From an uncultured Lachnospiraceae bacterium (GTDB lineage Bacteria > Bacillota > Clostridia > Lachnospirales > Anaerotignaceae): 51,235 nt of DNA. The stretch covers positions 1 through 51,235 of the forward strand of contig CALWKY010000019.1 in assembly GCA_944381395.1 (NCBI GenBank), in the 5' to 3' direction. Under the pieces are notes generated by a model that was not told the origin of the DNA, did no database searches, and saw only the letters and a list, made by a program, of their open reading frames with translations. The position numbers and the translations under genes are program-made. Of this stretch, positions 27,865 to 37,092 are shown one piece after another; within the stretch, counting starts at the first letter, position 1, and the number at the start of each line of letters is the position of its first letter.

Positions 27865-28029
27865 AAAAAGAGAGAACGCAGGCTCCCCTTAAGAAAACAT
27901 CGTTTTTCTGATTGCTTGATTCTGAAAGGGAACCGCGACGGTCGTCTCCATCAGAAAATCATTCCAATCAAAATAAAATCGCGGGAATCTTTTGTGTTAT
28001 AAAGATTTCCGCGAGTTTTGTTTTCTTAT
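27865..28029. repeat. intergenic structured element, copy B
   Basis: Second copy of the element at 23589-23752, again in a gap between convergent genes. The GTCTCCAT box and the block ATCATTCCAATCAAAATAAA match copy A almost exactly. In copy B, GGCTCCCCTT (27880-27889) can pair with AAGGGAACC (27925-27933) around an AGAAAA/TTTTTCT hairpin. The last stem TCGCGGGAATCTTT (27979-27992) pairs with AAAGATTTCCGCGA (28001-28014). Relative to copy A one C-G pair is U-A and one is G-U, so pairing is kept although the sequence differs. T-rich flanks on both sides fit a bidirectional terminator. Confidence 0.75.
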
Positions 28030-28066
28030 GAAGATACCTCTTACATTCTCTCTTTTTGGCAGGGCG

Positions 28067-28786
28067 TTATTCTGCTGCCTGTATGGCAAGCGGCGTTTCC
28101 GTATCCTCATCTGCTGCCGGCAGTACGGCGGAAGAGGGCATAGGATCGGGCTCTACGCCAAAACGGGCTTCCAGACGATAGATAGGCATGCCCATGCTGG
28201 AAAAACGTTCCTCGTACTCTGTCATAATATTCTCTGCTGCATAAGGGCTATGGTGCAGGTCCAGAGAAATATGAGACAGCAGCCATTTGTCTGCACTGAA
28301 TTCTTCCAAAGAAAACTCAAATAAGGAACGGTTATCTGTTTTAAAGAAAATCTCGCCTTTTTCGCCAAACAATGCACGGTAAGACACTAAAAATTCACGA
28401 TAGGTTAACCGACGTTTGTAATTTCTTCTTTTCGGCCAAGGATCAGAGAAATTCAGGTAGATACGTTGGAATTCACCAACTTCAAACAGTTCGTTTAAGT
28501 CCTTCGCGTCTGTTTCGATAAGTGCCAGGTTGGGTAAGTCGCCAGCTTTTCTGGCTGCAATACCGATAATGGTGTGCTGCTTTTCAATACCGATAAAGTT
28601 GATGTAAGGATATTTTTCTGCGTTTTTACTGATGAAGTTTCCTTTTCCGCAGCCAACTTCAATATAAATTGGATGATCATTTCCAAAATATTCTGCCCAG
28701 TGTCCCTTTTTTTCTTCTGCGTCTTTGATGACGTGAGGATTATTCGCCAGTTCCTGATCGGTCCAGCGTTTGCTTCGCATTCTCAT
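28067..28786 (-). CDS. trmB: tRNA (guanine-N7-)-methyltransferase TrmB
   Basis: A 239-residue enzyme. The ATG at 28786 (MRMRSKRWTDQELANNPHV) follows AAAGGAG. The SAM-binding motif YIEVGCGKGNF, the TrmB-specific FSDPWPKRRNYKRRLTYREFL and the KTDNRSLFEFSLEEF segment are all present. It methylates G46 in the variable loop of tRNAs. The final 20 or so residues (SSAVLPAADEDTETPLAIQAAE) are a non-conserved tail. It appears monocistronic and ends at repeat copy B. Confidence 0.95.
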   Translation of the reverse strand: MRMRSKRWTDQELANNPHVIKDAEEKKGHWAEYFGNDHPIYIEVGCGKGNFISKNAEKYPYINFIGIEKQHTIIGIAARKAGDLPNLALIETDAKDLNELFEVGEFQRIYLNFSDPWPKRRNYKRRLTYREFLVSYRALFGEKGEIFFKTDNRSLFEFSLEEFSADKWLLSHISLDLHHSPYAAENIMTEYEERFSSMGMPIYRLEARFGVEPDPMPSSAVLPAADEDTETPLAIQAAE

Positions 28787-28871
28787 GTAAGTTCTCCTTT
28801 GCAATGGTAAAGTTTACTGTTTCTATTTTACTATTCTTTGGGCAAAGGGACAACTAAAAATTACATTATTT

Positions 28872-29966
28872 TCATGATTCCCGTATTTTTTTCATCCAAT
28901 AACCATGGGTGCGGTCTTGTGTCAGCGGAAGAAATACGCCAAAGCCTAAATCCTCTTTCGGAGTAGGGGCATCCGCCACATCGGGTACACCAATATAAAT
29001 GCCATCTGTCTGTTTTCCAATGAGGAAATGCCGGTATTTCCGTTCTGCCACCATGAAGAAAGGATCATGGAGCATTTGAGGAGAAAACATTGGCAAAAGT
29101 GCTAATTCTTTCCGACTAATGCAGTAATAAGTATCTTCTCCGAACGGATATAAACAAGGATTTTTCATAAATGGGGTCAAGAGATCAGGTTCTTCTTTTG
29201 CCGGTTCTTTCGCGGTCTGCGCAGTTGTTTTTTGTGGCTGTAAAATACCCGCGGCCTCCAATTCCTCCATTTCTTTACGGAAAGCGGCTAAAAGTGCGCG
29301 GAAATCCCCGCCAGCTTGGAAAGGGTTGCTTTCTGCAGCGGAGAGCGGTTTTTCCTCCGGGGGCTCTTTCTTTTCTTCCGGTATCTCCTCTGCGGATGCA
29401 GTCGCTGTATCTTCAGAAAAATCGTAAGCGTCAGGGACAGATTGCAAAGCGTTTTCTTGCGGCGGTACGGAAACAGCAGGGGGAGTTGTAATTAGTGTTA
29501 AAGTGGGTTTTTGAGCTGTTTCAGGAGCTGTTTTGCCGCTTCTTTGTTCTGCCTGCAGGAAAAGACTGCGCCAATCACAAGGATTGTTTACAAAGGCTAC
29601 TAAAGGCGCAGTAGGTCGTTTTAAATCCTCTAAAACAGCAATAGCTACCAGGTGTTCTGCAGAAACATTCGTACCATCCATATCATCCGGATGAAAATCC
29701 CAGGTCAAATTTGCTTTTCCCATAAGATCCGGAAAAATACGCCCGCAATAGAAACGATAGGGCGTATTCTCTTTTTGCGCAATGGCATAGACAGGATAGC
29801 CGTCTGTGTGCCGGCGCAAGCTATTGACAGAAAGGGAAAGGCGGCCAGTATTATTTTTTAATTCTAAGATACAGCTGCCCCAAGGCTGTTTGGTGCCAAT
29901 AGCAAAACCGGTGGCATCTTTACGGAGCATTAAAAATTGTTTTTCATATCTGCGTGGATTCATCAT
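28872..29966 (-). CDS. uncharacterised protein with Pro/Glu-rich linker
   Basis: A 364-residue cytoplasmic protein. The start MMNPRRYEKQFLMLRKDATG is set by GAGGAGGAAAC just upstream. Three parts are visible. The N-terminal domain (about 1-135) has an alternating beta pattern (GFAIGTKQPWGSCILELKNNTGRLSLSV). A long low-complexity linker (about 150-270) is rich in P, E, A and T. The C-terminal domain (about 270-364) contains KNPCLYPFGEDTYYCISRKELALLP and KYRHFLIGKQTDGIYIGVPDV. I recall similar two-domain proteins without function from other Clostridia but cannot name a family. There is no signal peptide or membrane segment. It lies upstream of trmB on the same strand, 85 bases away. Confidence 0.75.
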   Translation of the reverse strand: MMNPRRYEKQFLMLRKDATGFAIGTKQPWGSCILELKNNTGRLSLSVNSLRRHTDGYPVYAIAQKENTPYRFYCGRIFPDLMGKANLTWDFHPDDMDGTNVSAEHLVAIAVLEDLKRPTAPLVAFVNNPCDWRSLFLQAEQRSGKTAPETAQKPTLTLITTPPAVSVPPQENALQSVPDAYDFSEDTATASAEEIPEEKKEPPEEKPLSAAESNPFQAGGDFRALLAAFRKEMEELEAAGILQPQKTTAQTAKEPAKEEPDLLTPFMKNPCLYPFGEDTYYCISRKELALLPMFSPQMLHDPFFMVAERKYRHFLIGKQTDGIYIGVPDVADAPTPKEDLGFGVFLPLTQDRTHGYWMKKIRES

Positions 29967-30419
29967 ATGTTTCCTCCTCATGATACTTAGTGGGACATCC
30001 TGCTTTCATTTTATGCAGGCAAAAAGGAGAAAAAGAACCATTTATGAAAAGAAGTATAAAAAATATGGCATATGGACTGTTTTTTGAAGCAGATGAAATC
30101 CATTTCTCATTCAAATTTCGCTATCTATAAACGGAAATAGGGGAAGATGACTATAGAAATAGAACGGGGAAGATGAGGAAAGATGGCTATAAAAATGGAA
30201 ATAGGAAGATAGGAAAAAATAGCTCTATCAAATAGAAATAAGAGGTACAGAAAGAGAGGATTGTCAGGAATCAAAAGTGGAAAGCGATTCCCATAGTAGC
30301 CAATCCATCAGTTTAAAGGAGCGGCTCTTTTCATCAACGAGGTATGGGAAAATGCCTGATGTTCCATTCGCTTCGCTCATGCGGAGATCGCTTCCGAAAA
30401 ATGTATCAGTGGCGGTAAA
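29967..30419. repeat. non-coding stretch with degenerate short repeats
   Basis: About 450 bases without a supportable gene. Between 30122 and 30244, loose repeats recur built on GGAAATAG, GAAGAT and GCTATA or ACTATA, with a period of roughly 30-45 bases. The rest to 30419 is ordinary-looking sequence with no ribosome-binding site or long frame. It could be remnant DNA or an unrecognised RNA. Confidence 0.45.
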
Positions 30420-30448
30420 CAAAAAAGAGAACCCTTTTGCGGTTCTCT
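30420..30448 (-). terminator. dnaB operon terminator
   Basis: AGAGAACC (30426-30433) pairs with GGTTCTCT (30441-30448). On the minus strand it is followed by a run of T residues. It ends the gdpP-rplI-dnaB transcript. Confidence 0.9.
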
Positions 30449-30457
30449 TTCTTATGT

Positions 30458-31804
30458 TTAGAACTTTTTCAAGAAATTGCCAAACTTGGTGTATTTACCC
30501 AGCCAAGTCAGATCTACAGTACCAGTAGGACCGTTTCTTTGTTTCGCAATAATCAGTTCTGCCTGGTTTTTCTTTTCCGTATCGGGGAAATAATATTCAT
30601 CACGGTACAAGAATGCAACTAAGTCAGCATCCTGCTCAATGGCACCGGACTCACGCAAGTCAGAAAGCATAGGGCGGTGATCGGCACGCTGTTCACAGGC
30701 ACGGCTCAGCTGAGAAAGGGCAATGACCGGCGCTTCCATTTCTCTTGCCAATGCCTTCAAAGAACGGGAAATATCAGAGATTTCCTGTTGTCTGGAATCG
30801 GTATGGGTATTGCCGCTCATTAACTGAAGGTAATCAATGACAATCAGCCCTAATCCTTTCTCAATTTTCAGACGACGGCATTTCGAGCGGATTTCCATGG
30901 GGGTAACACCAGGGGTATCATCGATGTAAATGGGCGCCTGTGAAAGAGGACCCATGGCACGGATCAGGTCTGCCCAGTCGTTGTCGTCCAATTCGCCGGT
31001 ACGTAACTTCTGTGCATCCAGCATAGCTTCTGAGCAAAGCATACGATTGACTAATTGTTCCCGGCTCATTTCCAAAGAAAAAATGGCGGTGGGGACTTTA
31101 CTGCGGATAGCGGCATTTTGGACAATGTTCAATGCAAATGCCGTCTTACCCATAGACGGGCGGGCTGCCAATAAAATCAGGTCGGATTTTTGCAAGCCGG
31201 CTGTCCGTTGGTCAAAATCCGTAAACCCAGTAGGCACACCAGTCAGTTTCCCTTGGCTGCGGTAGATTTCTTCTATTTTTCCAATGGAATCCACTGCAAT
31301 ATCCCGGATATGGTGGAACTGGTCTGTATGACGCCCCTGCATGATATCAAAGATACCTTTTTCCGCTTGATCCATAATCGAATCAATGGGTTCTTTCCCT
31401 TCATAGGAAAGACGGGAAATGGTTTGGGACGTATGAATCAATCGGCGTAAGACACTTTTTTCTTCTACAATACGGGCATAATGCCGTACATTGACAGAGC
31501 TGCCAATGGAATTTGATAACTCAGCGAGAAAAGAAATGCCGCCAATCTGTTCGAATTGTCCCTTTTCTTCTAATTTGTTCTTTACCGTCAGTACATCCAC
31601 TGGTACGCCTTGGTGAAACAATTCTGCTGCTGCTTCAAAAATCATGCGGTAATCCGGACGGTAAAAATCTTCTCCATGTAAGATTTCTACTGCCAGAGAA
31701 AGGGCTTCCTTATCCAACAGCATACTTGCCAATACGGCACCTTCCGCCGCGGCATCATGGGGCGGGACGGTCTGAGGAAAGTTTTGTTCAGTTGTAGGTT
31801 CCAT
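30458..31804 (-). CDS. dnaB: replicative DNA helicase DnaB
   Basis: A 448-residue hexameric helicase. The N-terminal domain (AAAEGAVLASMLLDKEALSLAVEIL, residues about 18-110) binds primase. The RecA-like motor has Walker A ARPSMGKTAFALNI, EMSREQLVNRMLCSEA, the Walker B-type LIVIDYLQLMSG, and the C-terminal SDLRESGAIEQDADLVAFLYRDEYY and KQRNGPTGTVDLTW. It unwinds DNA at the replication fork. It is the last gene of the gdpP-rplI-dnaB group, an order common in Firmicutes, and starts 51 bases after rplI. No intein is present. Confidence 0.98.
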   Translation of the reverse strand: MEPTTEQNFPQTVPPHDAAAEGAVLASMLLDKEALSLAVEILHGEDFYRPDYRMIFEAAAELFHQGVPVDVLTVKNKLEEKGQFEQIGGISFLAELSNSIGSSVNVRHYARIVEEKSVLRRLIHTSQTISRLSYEGKEPIDSIMDQAEKGIFDIMQGRHTDQFHHIRDIAVDSIGKIEEIYRSQGKLTGVPTGFTDFDQRTAGLQKSDLILLAARPSMGKTAFALNIVQNAAIRSKVPTAIFSLEMSREQLVNRMLCSEAMLDAQKLRTGELDDNDWADLIRAMGPLSQAPIYIDDTPGVTPMEIRSKCRRLKIEKGLGLIVIDYLQLMSGNTHTDSRQQEISDISRSLKALAREMEAPVIALSQLSRACEQRADHRPMLSDLRESGAIEQDADLVAFLYRDEYYFPDTEKKNQAELIIAKQRNGPTGTVDLTWLGKYTKFGNFLKKF

Positions 31805-31855
31805 AGCTTTTCCGCGCTCCTTTTTTCGCTGTCGAAGTGGCTGAATTGGTCAAAT

Positions 31856-32302
31856 TTATGCTTCTACAATTTTAATGGTTACTTCTGCAGTTACTTTCGG
31901 ATGCAGGCGGACTACAGCGGTACGTGTACCTACCATTTTGATGGGGTCGCCAATGGATACTTTCTTTTTATCAATGGGAAGCTTGGTCTGTGCCACAATG
32001 GCTTCTGCTACTTCCTTATTGGTAACAGAACCAAACAACTTACCATTGCCGCCAGTTTTTACAGTAATGGTCACAGTCTGGTCTTTCAGTGCATCTGCAA
32101 TCTGCTGTGCTTGTTCCAGCTCTTCTTGCGCTCTTCTGGCTTCGCTTTTTTGTTTCAGTTCGTATTCATTTAAGTTCGCTTTCGTTGCTTCAGCTGCCAG
32201 ATTTCTAGGTAATAAAAAATTCTTGGCATAACCTTCGCTTACGTTAATCAGCTGGCCTTTTTTACCAACACTTTTTACATCTGCAAGTAAAATGACTTTC
32301 AT
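31856..32302 (-). CDS. rplI: 50S ribosomal protein L9
   Basis: A 148-residue L9 starting [36 protein letters not shown], the conserved N-terminal RNA-binding domain. A long charged helix ([22 protein letters not shown]) and the C-terminal domain with [16 protein letters not shown] follow. The ATG overlaps the stop of the upstream gdpP (ATGA), so the two are translationally coupled. Confidence 0.98.
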   Translation of the reverse strand: MKVILLADVKSVGKKGQLINVSEGYAKNFLLPRNLAAEATKANLNEYELKQKSEARRAQEELEQAQQIADALKDQTVTITVKTGGNGKLFGSVTNKEVAEAIVAQTKLPIDKKKVSIGDPIKMVGTRTAVVRLHPKVTAEVTIKIVEA

Positions 32303-34359
32303 GGTGTTTCTACCTCCCGATATGCATCAATGGCATGTTTTATTTTTTCAATTGCTTCTTCCAGGGTACAGTTCGTTAACTGCGCGCCGCTGACGGTTAA
32401 ATGACCGCCGCCGCCCAGGGATTCCATAATTACCTGGACATTGACATCCCCAAAACTTCTTGCCGAGATATGGATGACGTGATCTACCTGGCAGCATACA
32501 AAAGAAGCTTTAATGCCAGTTACATTCATCAGTTCATCAGCTGCTTGGGCCGCTGTAAGAAGACTGTTTTCTGAAGTGGTAGGACAGACGGATATAGCCA
32601 TATTGCCGCCATAAATTTCTGTCCCCTGAATGGTAGCTGCCTTTGCCCGGTAAACCTCCATGTCATTTTGGAACAGGCGGCGCACACGGAAACTGTCTGC
32701 ACCGTGTCTGCGCAGAAATGCAGCGGATTCAAAGGTAACGGCACCAGTATTGACGCAGAAGTTTTTCGTATCTACGGTAATACCGGCTAAGAGCGCGTCT
32801 GCTTCCAAGGGGCGCAGCGTGATACGCCCGCTCATATGACGAATCATTTCCGTTACCAATTCTGCGGTACTGGAAGCATAAGGCTCATGATAGATTAAAA
32901 CAGCCTGCTCAATAAAGTCTGTACTGCGGCGATGGTGGTCAATGAGCACCAGTTTTTTGGCATGTTCCAATACGTCCTGACTGGCAACGATGGAAGGACG
33001 GTGGGTGTCGGCGATCATTACCAAAGTTTGGCTTGTCATTGCATCTACGGCATCTTCTGGTGTAATAAAGATATCCGTTTCTCCCGCTTCTTCCATACGT
33101 TCAAATAATCTGCGGATTGCCTGACCAGGACGGTCCAGCACAATGCGGCAGGGCTTACCAGCTGTTTTTGCGATGGCGCACAGACCAATACAGCTGCCTA
33201 AGCTGTCCAGATCCGGATTTACATGACCCATAACCAGAACATCGGAGGCATCTCCTAATAATTCCAAAAGGGCATCCGCTTTCACGCGGGCACGCACTCT
33301 GGCGTTTCGGCTGATCTCACCGCTTTTACCGCCATAAAAGAGGAATTTTTCTCCATCTTTAATGAGCGCCTGGTCACCGCCGCGGCCTAATGCCAAATCA
33401 ATGGCAGCTTTGGAATTTTTCGCGGAAAGATCCAAGGAGCCATGGCCAATACCTAAGCCAATACTCATGGTCATAGGAATATGATCGCCTACGGAAATTT
33501 CTTTGATTTCAGAAAGAATTTCAAATTTCTTTTCTTTTAATTCTTCCAGCTTGCCTTTGGGCAGCAGGAATAAATAACGATCTTTTTCCAATCTGCGGAT
33601 CAGACCATCATATTCAGAAGCAAAACTATTTAATTTTTGTTCTACCAGAGAAGTCAGGATAGGCAGCTGGGCATTTTCCAAAGAATCCTGTACATCGTCA
33701 TAGTTATCTAAAAATATCATACCTACCACGGTTTCCAAATCTTCCCGTTCCTGTTTCCATTTTTTTGCGGTAGTCATATCTACCAGGGCTAATGTTAAAA
33801 CAGAACCTTTTGCGCCGCTGGGATCTAAAAAATCACAAGGCACAATATGCGCCTCATAGGTACGGCCTTTATAGTCTAAAAAAGTATCTTTTCCTTCTCC
33901 AATACCGCCTTTTAAGAGTGGTTCAATCACTCCTGCCGCATCTTCGGCAGTAGGGAATGCCGCCGCAAAAGCCTCATTTTGTGTTAAGATATGTCCACGC
34001 AGATTCAGTACCGCGTAAGGCATTGGCAGATTTTTTGGCATTGGCAGCTGGGAAGAAATAGAGTCTGTATCCGCAAAAAACAAAGGATCCATTTTCGTTT
34101 TTGCAGGGTTATTGTCCCGGAAGATTTGCAGTGTGGCCACACTGCACACCATGCCGCCTAAAATGCAAAGACCAATGATTGGATTGATGACAAAAAAGAC
34201 AATACAGATGGCCGCCATAATCAGCAGGCCAAATACGGTAACAGGGAATCCGCTGATGGGTGCCTGCTGCAAGAAATCTAAAAAGGAAGATTTCTTTTCC
34301 GGTTGTAATTGATCTGTTTCTGTGCCCTTTGGTTCAGGGGCTGAGTTATTTCCACGCAT
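32299..34359 (-). CDS. gdpP: c-di-AMP phosphodiesterase, GdpP/DHH family
   Basis: A 686-residue membrane protein. The start [17 protein letters not shown] at 34359 was chosen because GGAGG lies 7 bases upstream; eight codons of open frame precede it. Two N-terminal membrane helices (about residues 35-80), a PAS-like region ([21 protein letters not shown]), a degenerate GGDEF domain (ending [12 protein letters not shown]) and the catalytic DHH/DHHA1 module follow. Metal-binding motifs [19 protein letters not shown] and LIDHHRRS are intact, and DHHA1 has [12 protein letters not shown]. The enzyme degrades c-di-AMP, which controls turgor and cell-wall balance. It leads the gdpP-rplI-dnaB operon. 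Confidence 0.95.
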   Translation of the reverse strand: MRGNNSAPEPKGTETDQLQPEKKSSFLDFLQQAPISGFPVTVFGLLIMAAICIVFFVINPIIGLCILGGMVCSVATLQIFRDNNPAKTKMDPLFFADTDSISSQLPMPKNLPMPYAVLNLRGHILTQNEAFAAAFPTAEDAAGVIEPLLKGGIGEGKDTFLDYKGRTYEAHIVPCDFLDPSGAKGSVLTLALVDMTTAKKWKQEREDLETVVGMIFLDNYDDVQDSLENAQLPILTSLVEQKLNSFASEYDGLIRRLEKDRYLFLLPKGKLEELKEKKFEILSEIKEISVGDHIPMTMSIGLGIGHGSLDLSAKNSKAAIDLALGRGGDQALIKDGEKFLFYGGKSGEISRNARVRARVKADALLELLGDASDVLVMGHVNPDLDSLGSCIGLCAIAKTAGKPCRIVLDRPGQAIRRLFERMEEAGETDIFITPEDAVDAMTSQTLVMIADTHRPSIVASQDVLEHAKKLVLIDHHRRSTDFIEQAVLIYHEPYASSTAELVTEMIRHMSGRITLRPLEADALLAGITVDTKNFCVNTGAVTFESAAFLRRHGADSFRVRRLFQNDMEVYRAKAATIQGTEIYGGNMAISVCPTTSENSLLTAAQAADELMNVTGIKASFVCCQVDHVIHISARSFGDVNVQVIMESLGGGGHLTVSGAQLTNCTLEEAIEKIKHAIDAYREVETP

Positions 34360-34639
34360 TACCATTCCTCCCATTTTTATCATACGGATTGAAATGAACC
34401 CAATATCACATCATGGCTTCCTACCCGTTTTGACATGCCATGCGGTTTTTTTCATCATAATCCCCTTTATTATAGCAAACACAACACAAAAAAGAAAGAA
34501 AATTTCCTATTTAACCAGTATTTTCTTTCATAACAGATAAGACATGGCGGGATAATTTTCTGAATCTGTCTCATAGAATAGCGTAAAAATAAAAGGAGAA
34601 AAGAACAGAAAAAAATTGTCTGAAGAACAGAAAAAGTGC
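34360..34639. other. divergent gap between gdpP and rplS
   Basis: A TATAAT on the minus strand (34474-34469) could serve gdpP, but its -35 (TTTCTT) is poor. Otherwise the stretch is AT-rich and shows no gene. Confidence 0.4.
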
Positions 34640-34668
34640 TTGCCATTTCTAAGAATGGATGATATAAT
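34640..34668 (+). promoter_or_regulatory. rplS promoter
   Basis: TTGCCA (34640-34645), 17 bases and TATAAT (34663-34668) form a strong sigma-A promoter. Confidence 0.85.
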
Positions 34669-34674
34669 GATTCA

Positions 34675-34752
34675 CGATGTGATTACGGACAGTCCAATGG
34701 TGCGTCGATGTGACTGCAACAAGAATGTCTTTGTGGAAAGGAGGAACTTTTG
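34675..34752 (+). promoter_or_regulatory. short rplS leader, possible L19 autoregulatory RNA
   Basis: The leader of about 75 bases can fold with GACA near 34689 pairing to TGTC near 34727, enclosing GTC/GAC. Firmicute rplS genes often carry an L19 leader motif here. I cannot confirm the consensus by eye. Confidence 0.35.
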
Positions 34753-35097
34753 ATGGATATTATTAGAGAACTGGAAAACGAACAGCTGAAGAGCGATGTA
34801 ACCGCATTCAATGTTGGTGACACCATCCGTGTTTACGCAAAGGTTGTAGAAGGAAACAGAGAAAGACTGCAGATGTTCGAAGGCGTTGTGCTGAAAAAGC
34901 AGGGCGGCGGTCTGCGTGAAACTTTCACCGTAAGAAGAATTGCTTCTGGTGTTGGCGTAGAAAGAACATGGCCTTTGCATTCTCCTCGTATTGACCGTAT
35001 CGAAGTGGTAAGAAGAGGCGTTGTAAGACGTGCAAAACTGTTCTACCTGAGAGATAAGATCGGTAAGGCAGCAAAGGTTAAGGAAGTACTGAGATAA
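34753..35097 (+). CDS. rplS: 50S ribosomal protein L19
   Basis: A 114-residue L19 starting [40 protein letters not shown] after AAAGGAGGA. The start was taken at the ATG; an in-frame TTG directly before it is unlikely. Conserved segments [48 protein letters not shown] are complete. L19 sits at the interface between ribosomal subunits. A strong terminator follows, so lepB has a separate promoter. Confidence 0.98.
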   Translation: MDIIRELENEQLKSDVTAFNVGDTIRVYAKVVEGNRERLQMFEGVVLKKQGGGLRETFTVRRIASGVGVERTWPLHSPRIDRIEVVRRGVVRRAKLFYLRDKIGKAAKVKEVLR

Positions 35098-35109
35098 TTT
35101 ATTTTCTTA

Positions 35110-35159
35110 GCGCAAATAGAAGGACTTGTCTGTAACAACAGATGAGTCCTTTTTTGCGC
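35110..35159 (+). terminator. rplS terminator
   Basis: AAGGACT and TCTGT (from 35120) pair with ACAGA and AGTCCTT (to 35151), followed by TTTTT. The outer bases GCGCAAA and TTTGCGC (35110-35116 with 35153-35159) add a further stem. Confidence 0.9.
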
Positions 35160-35342
35160 AGAAAAATAGAAAAAGCTTGATTTTATGGGATCAGAAAGGG
35201 TACCTCATTGGAGGAAAATAAAAAAACAGCTTTTTGCAATTATAGATGCACAGAGGATAGATACTGTAGATTTTTCAGATTGATCCATAAAAGGCTGTAC
35301 GCAGAAAAGAAAGCAATACAGCGGATTTGGGGAAAAGGAAGG

Positions 35343-35371
35343 TTGAAAGAAAACACGCTCTTTGTTATAAT
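35343..35371 (+). promoter_or_regulatory. promoter of the lepB-rbgA-lon-engB group
   Basis: TTGAAA (35343-35348), 17 bases and TATAAT (35366-35371). The transcript would have a leader of about 108 bases before lepB. Confidence 0.8.
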
Positions 35372-35485
35372 AATTAGATACGATTTGTCTGATTTTGTTA
35401 GATTTTCGTGAATGGGAAAGGTCATTTTATTTTTATGTAGTCTTTATGGAAAAGCTGTATAAAAAGGAAGGAGAACGGGGAAACA

Positions 35486-36052
35486 ATGGGTACACGGACG
35501 GATCGAAAAAAGAAAAAGGGGATAGATCCATTTTATTGGAAAGCAGCGTTGGTGCTGGCAGCAGTACTTTTCCTGCGCACATTCGTGATGGGAACCATTT
35601 ATGTGAAAGGGACTTCTATGGAACCCAATTTCCATCATGGTGATCTTTTATTGGTGAATAAACTGCCGATTGCATTGGATTATGAGGATGTGGTGATTTG
35701 CCGCATTTCCAGAGGAGAAACATCGGAAAATATTATTAAACGTGTTATTGGAAAACCTGGAGATGAAATTGTCATAGAAGAAGATATGAACCAAGCAGGA
35801 GAAACCAGCTGTCAAGTCTGGCGTAATGGAGAACTGCTGGAAGAAGCATATATCTTGGAGAAAATGGAGCAGATCGGAGACTTAGAATATCCTTATACCG
35901 TGGAAGAAAATCACTATTTTGTTCTGGGAGATAACCGTAATGCAAGTACGGATAGCCGCCAGTCTTATATTGGGACCATTGCGCGCGAAGACATTACCGG
36001 CAAAGTGTTTTTCCGTCTGTTTCCCTTTGATGTTTTTGGCACAGTGGATTAA
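35486..36052 (+). CDS. lepB: signal peptidase I
   Basis: A 188-residue type I signal peptidase of the short Gram-positive form. A basic N-terminus and one membrane anchor (about residues 18-37) precede the catalytic serine S44 in VKGTSMEPNFHHGDLL and the general base K85 in NIIKRVIGKPGDEI. The box E motif FVLGDNRNASTDSRQ is present. It cleaves signal peptides from secreted proteins outside the membrane. The rplS-lepB-rbgA order is common in Firmicutes. rbgA follows after 18 bases. Confidence 0.96.
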   Translation: MGTRTDRKKKKGIDPFYWKAALVLAAVLFLRTFVMGTIYVKGTSMEPNFHHGDLLLVNKLPIALDYEDVVICRISRGETSENIIKRVIGKPGDEIVIEEDMNQAGETSCQVWRNGELLEEAYILEKMEQIGDLEYPYTVEENHYFVLGDNRNASTDSRQSYIGTIAREDITGKVFFRLFPFDVFGTVD

Positions 36053-36070
36053 GAAAGGAAGAAAAACAGC

Positions 36071-37036
36071 ATGTATATACAATGGTATCCCGGACATATG
36101 ACAAAAACCCGGCGTATGATGGAAGAAACCATTTCTTTGGTAGATATTGTCATTGAGTTAGTAGATGCGCGTATTCCTTACAGCAGTAAGAATCCAGACA
36201 TCGACAATTTGGCGAAGCAGAAATACCGTATTTTGCTGCTGAACAAGTGTGATTTGGCAAATGAAAAAGCTACAGATACCTGGGCAAAGTATTATGAAGA
36301 AAAAGGGTTTCGTGTCATTCGCATCAATGCGCTGAAATCAGCTGGCATGTCAGAAGTGACCCAGACAGCCAGAGATCTGATGGCGGAAAAGATTGCCAGA
36401 CTGCGTGCCAGAGGAAGATTAAATGTACCAATCCGTGCGATGATTGTTGGAATCCCCAATGTGGGAAAGAGTACCTTTATCAACCAATATGTGGGAAAAG
36501 GCATGGCAAAAACGGGGGACAAGCCTGGCGTAACCCGTGGGAAACAGTGGATTAAAGTCAAAAAAGATTTTGAGCTTTTGGATACTCCGGGTATCCTATG
36601 GCCGAAATTTGAAGATCAGGAAGTGGGCAGAAAATTAGCATTTACCGGAGCCATTAACGATGAAATTATGGATCCGGAAAGCTTGGCATGTGCGTTTATC
36701 GACCATATGATGGCAATAGACGCACAGTGTTTACGGGATCGTTACGGCGTATCTTTTGATACTGTGGAAGAACCGGAAGTAATTCTGGAAAAGATCGCCA
36801 TTGCCCGTGGATTTAAGCAGAAAGGCGACCAGCCGGATACTACGCGCATGGCAAAGGTGCTGATGGACGAATTCCGCGGCGGAAAACTGGGCCGTATTAC
36901 GTTGGAACTGCCGGAAGATATTTCCCGCATGCAGGAAGAGGCAAAGGCGCGGGAAGCGGAAAAAAGAGCGGATCAAAAAAGGCGGAAAGAGGCTTATTTG
37001 GGTAAAAACAGCCCGAATGGATCAAAAAAGAAATAA
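36071..37036 (+). CDS. rbgA: ribosome biogenesis GTPase RbgA (YlqF)
   Basis: A 321-residue circularly permuted GTPase: the G4 motif NKCD (residues 58-61) comes before the P-loop GIPNVGKS (127-134), with DTPGILWPKF as G3. The N-terminal MYIQWYPGHMTKTRR is the family signature. It acts in late assembly of the 50S subunit. The C-terminal helical domain ends in a very basic tail (KRADQKRRKEAYLGKNSPNGSKKK). An rnhB gene, often next in other Firmicutes, is absent; lon follows. Confidence 0.96.
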   Translation: MYIQWYPGHMTKTRRMMEETISLVDIVIELVDARIPYSSKNPDIDNLAKQKYRILLLNKCDLANEKATDTWAKYYEEKGFRVIRINALKSAGMSEVTQTARDLMAEKIARLRARGRLNVPIRAMIVGIPNVGKSTFINQYVGKGMAKTGDKPGVTRGKQWIKVKKDFELLDTPGILWPKFEDQEVGRKLAFTGAINDEIMDPESLACAFIDHMMAIDAQCLRDRYGVSFDTVEEPEVILEKIAIARGFKQKGDQPDTTRMAKVLMDEFRGGKLGRITLELPEDISRMQEEAKAREAEKRADQKRRKEAYLGKNSPNGSKKK

Positions 37037-37092
37037 TTTTTCCGTCTATTTCGTTTTAGGAGTAAAGATAGAACAGAAATCAGGTGATGAAA

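Noticed and set aside
27920-27960. T-box-like antiterminator (GGGAACCGCG followed by GTCTCC) in repeat copy B, and a weaker form in copy A
   Set aside because: The tRNA-pairing TGG triplet is missing, there is no Stem I or specifier region in copy A, and no aminoacyl-tRNA or amino acid gene lies downstream on either strand.
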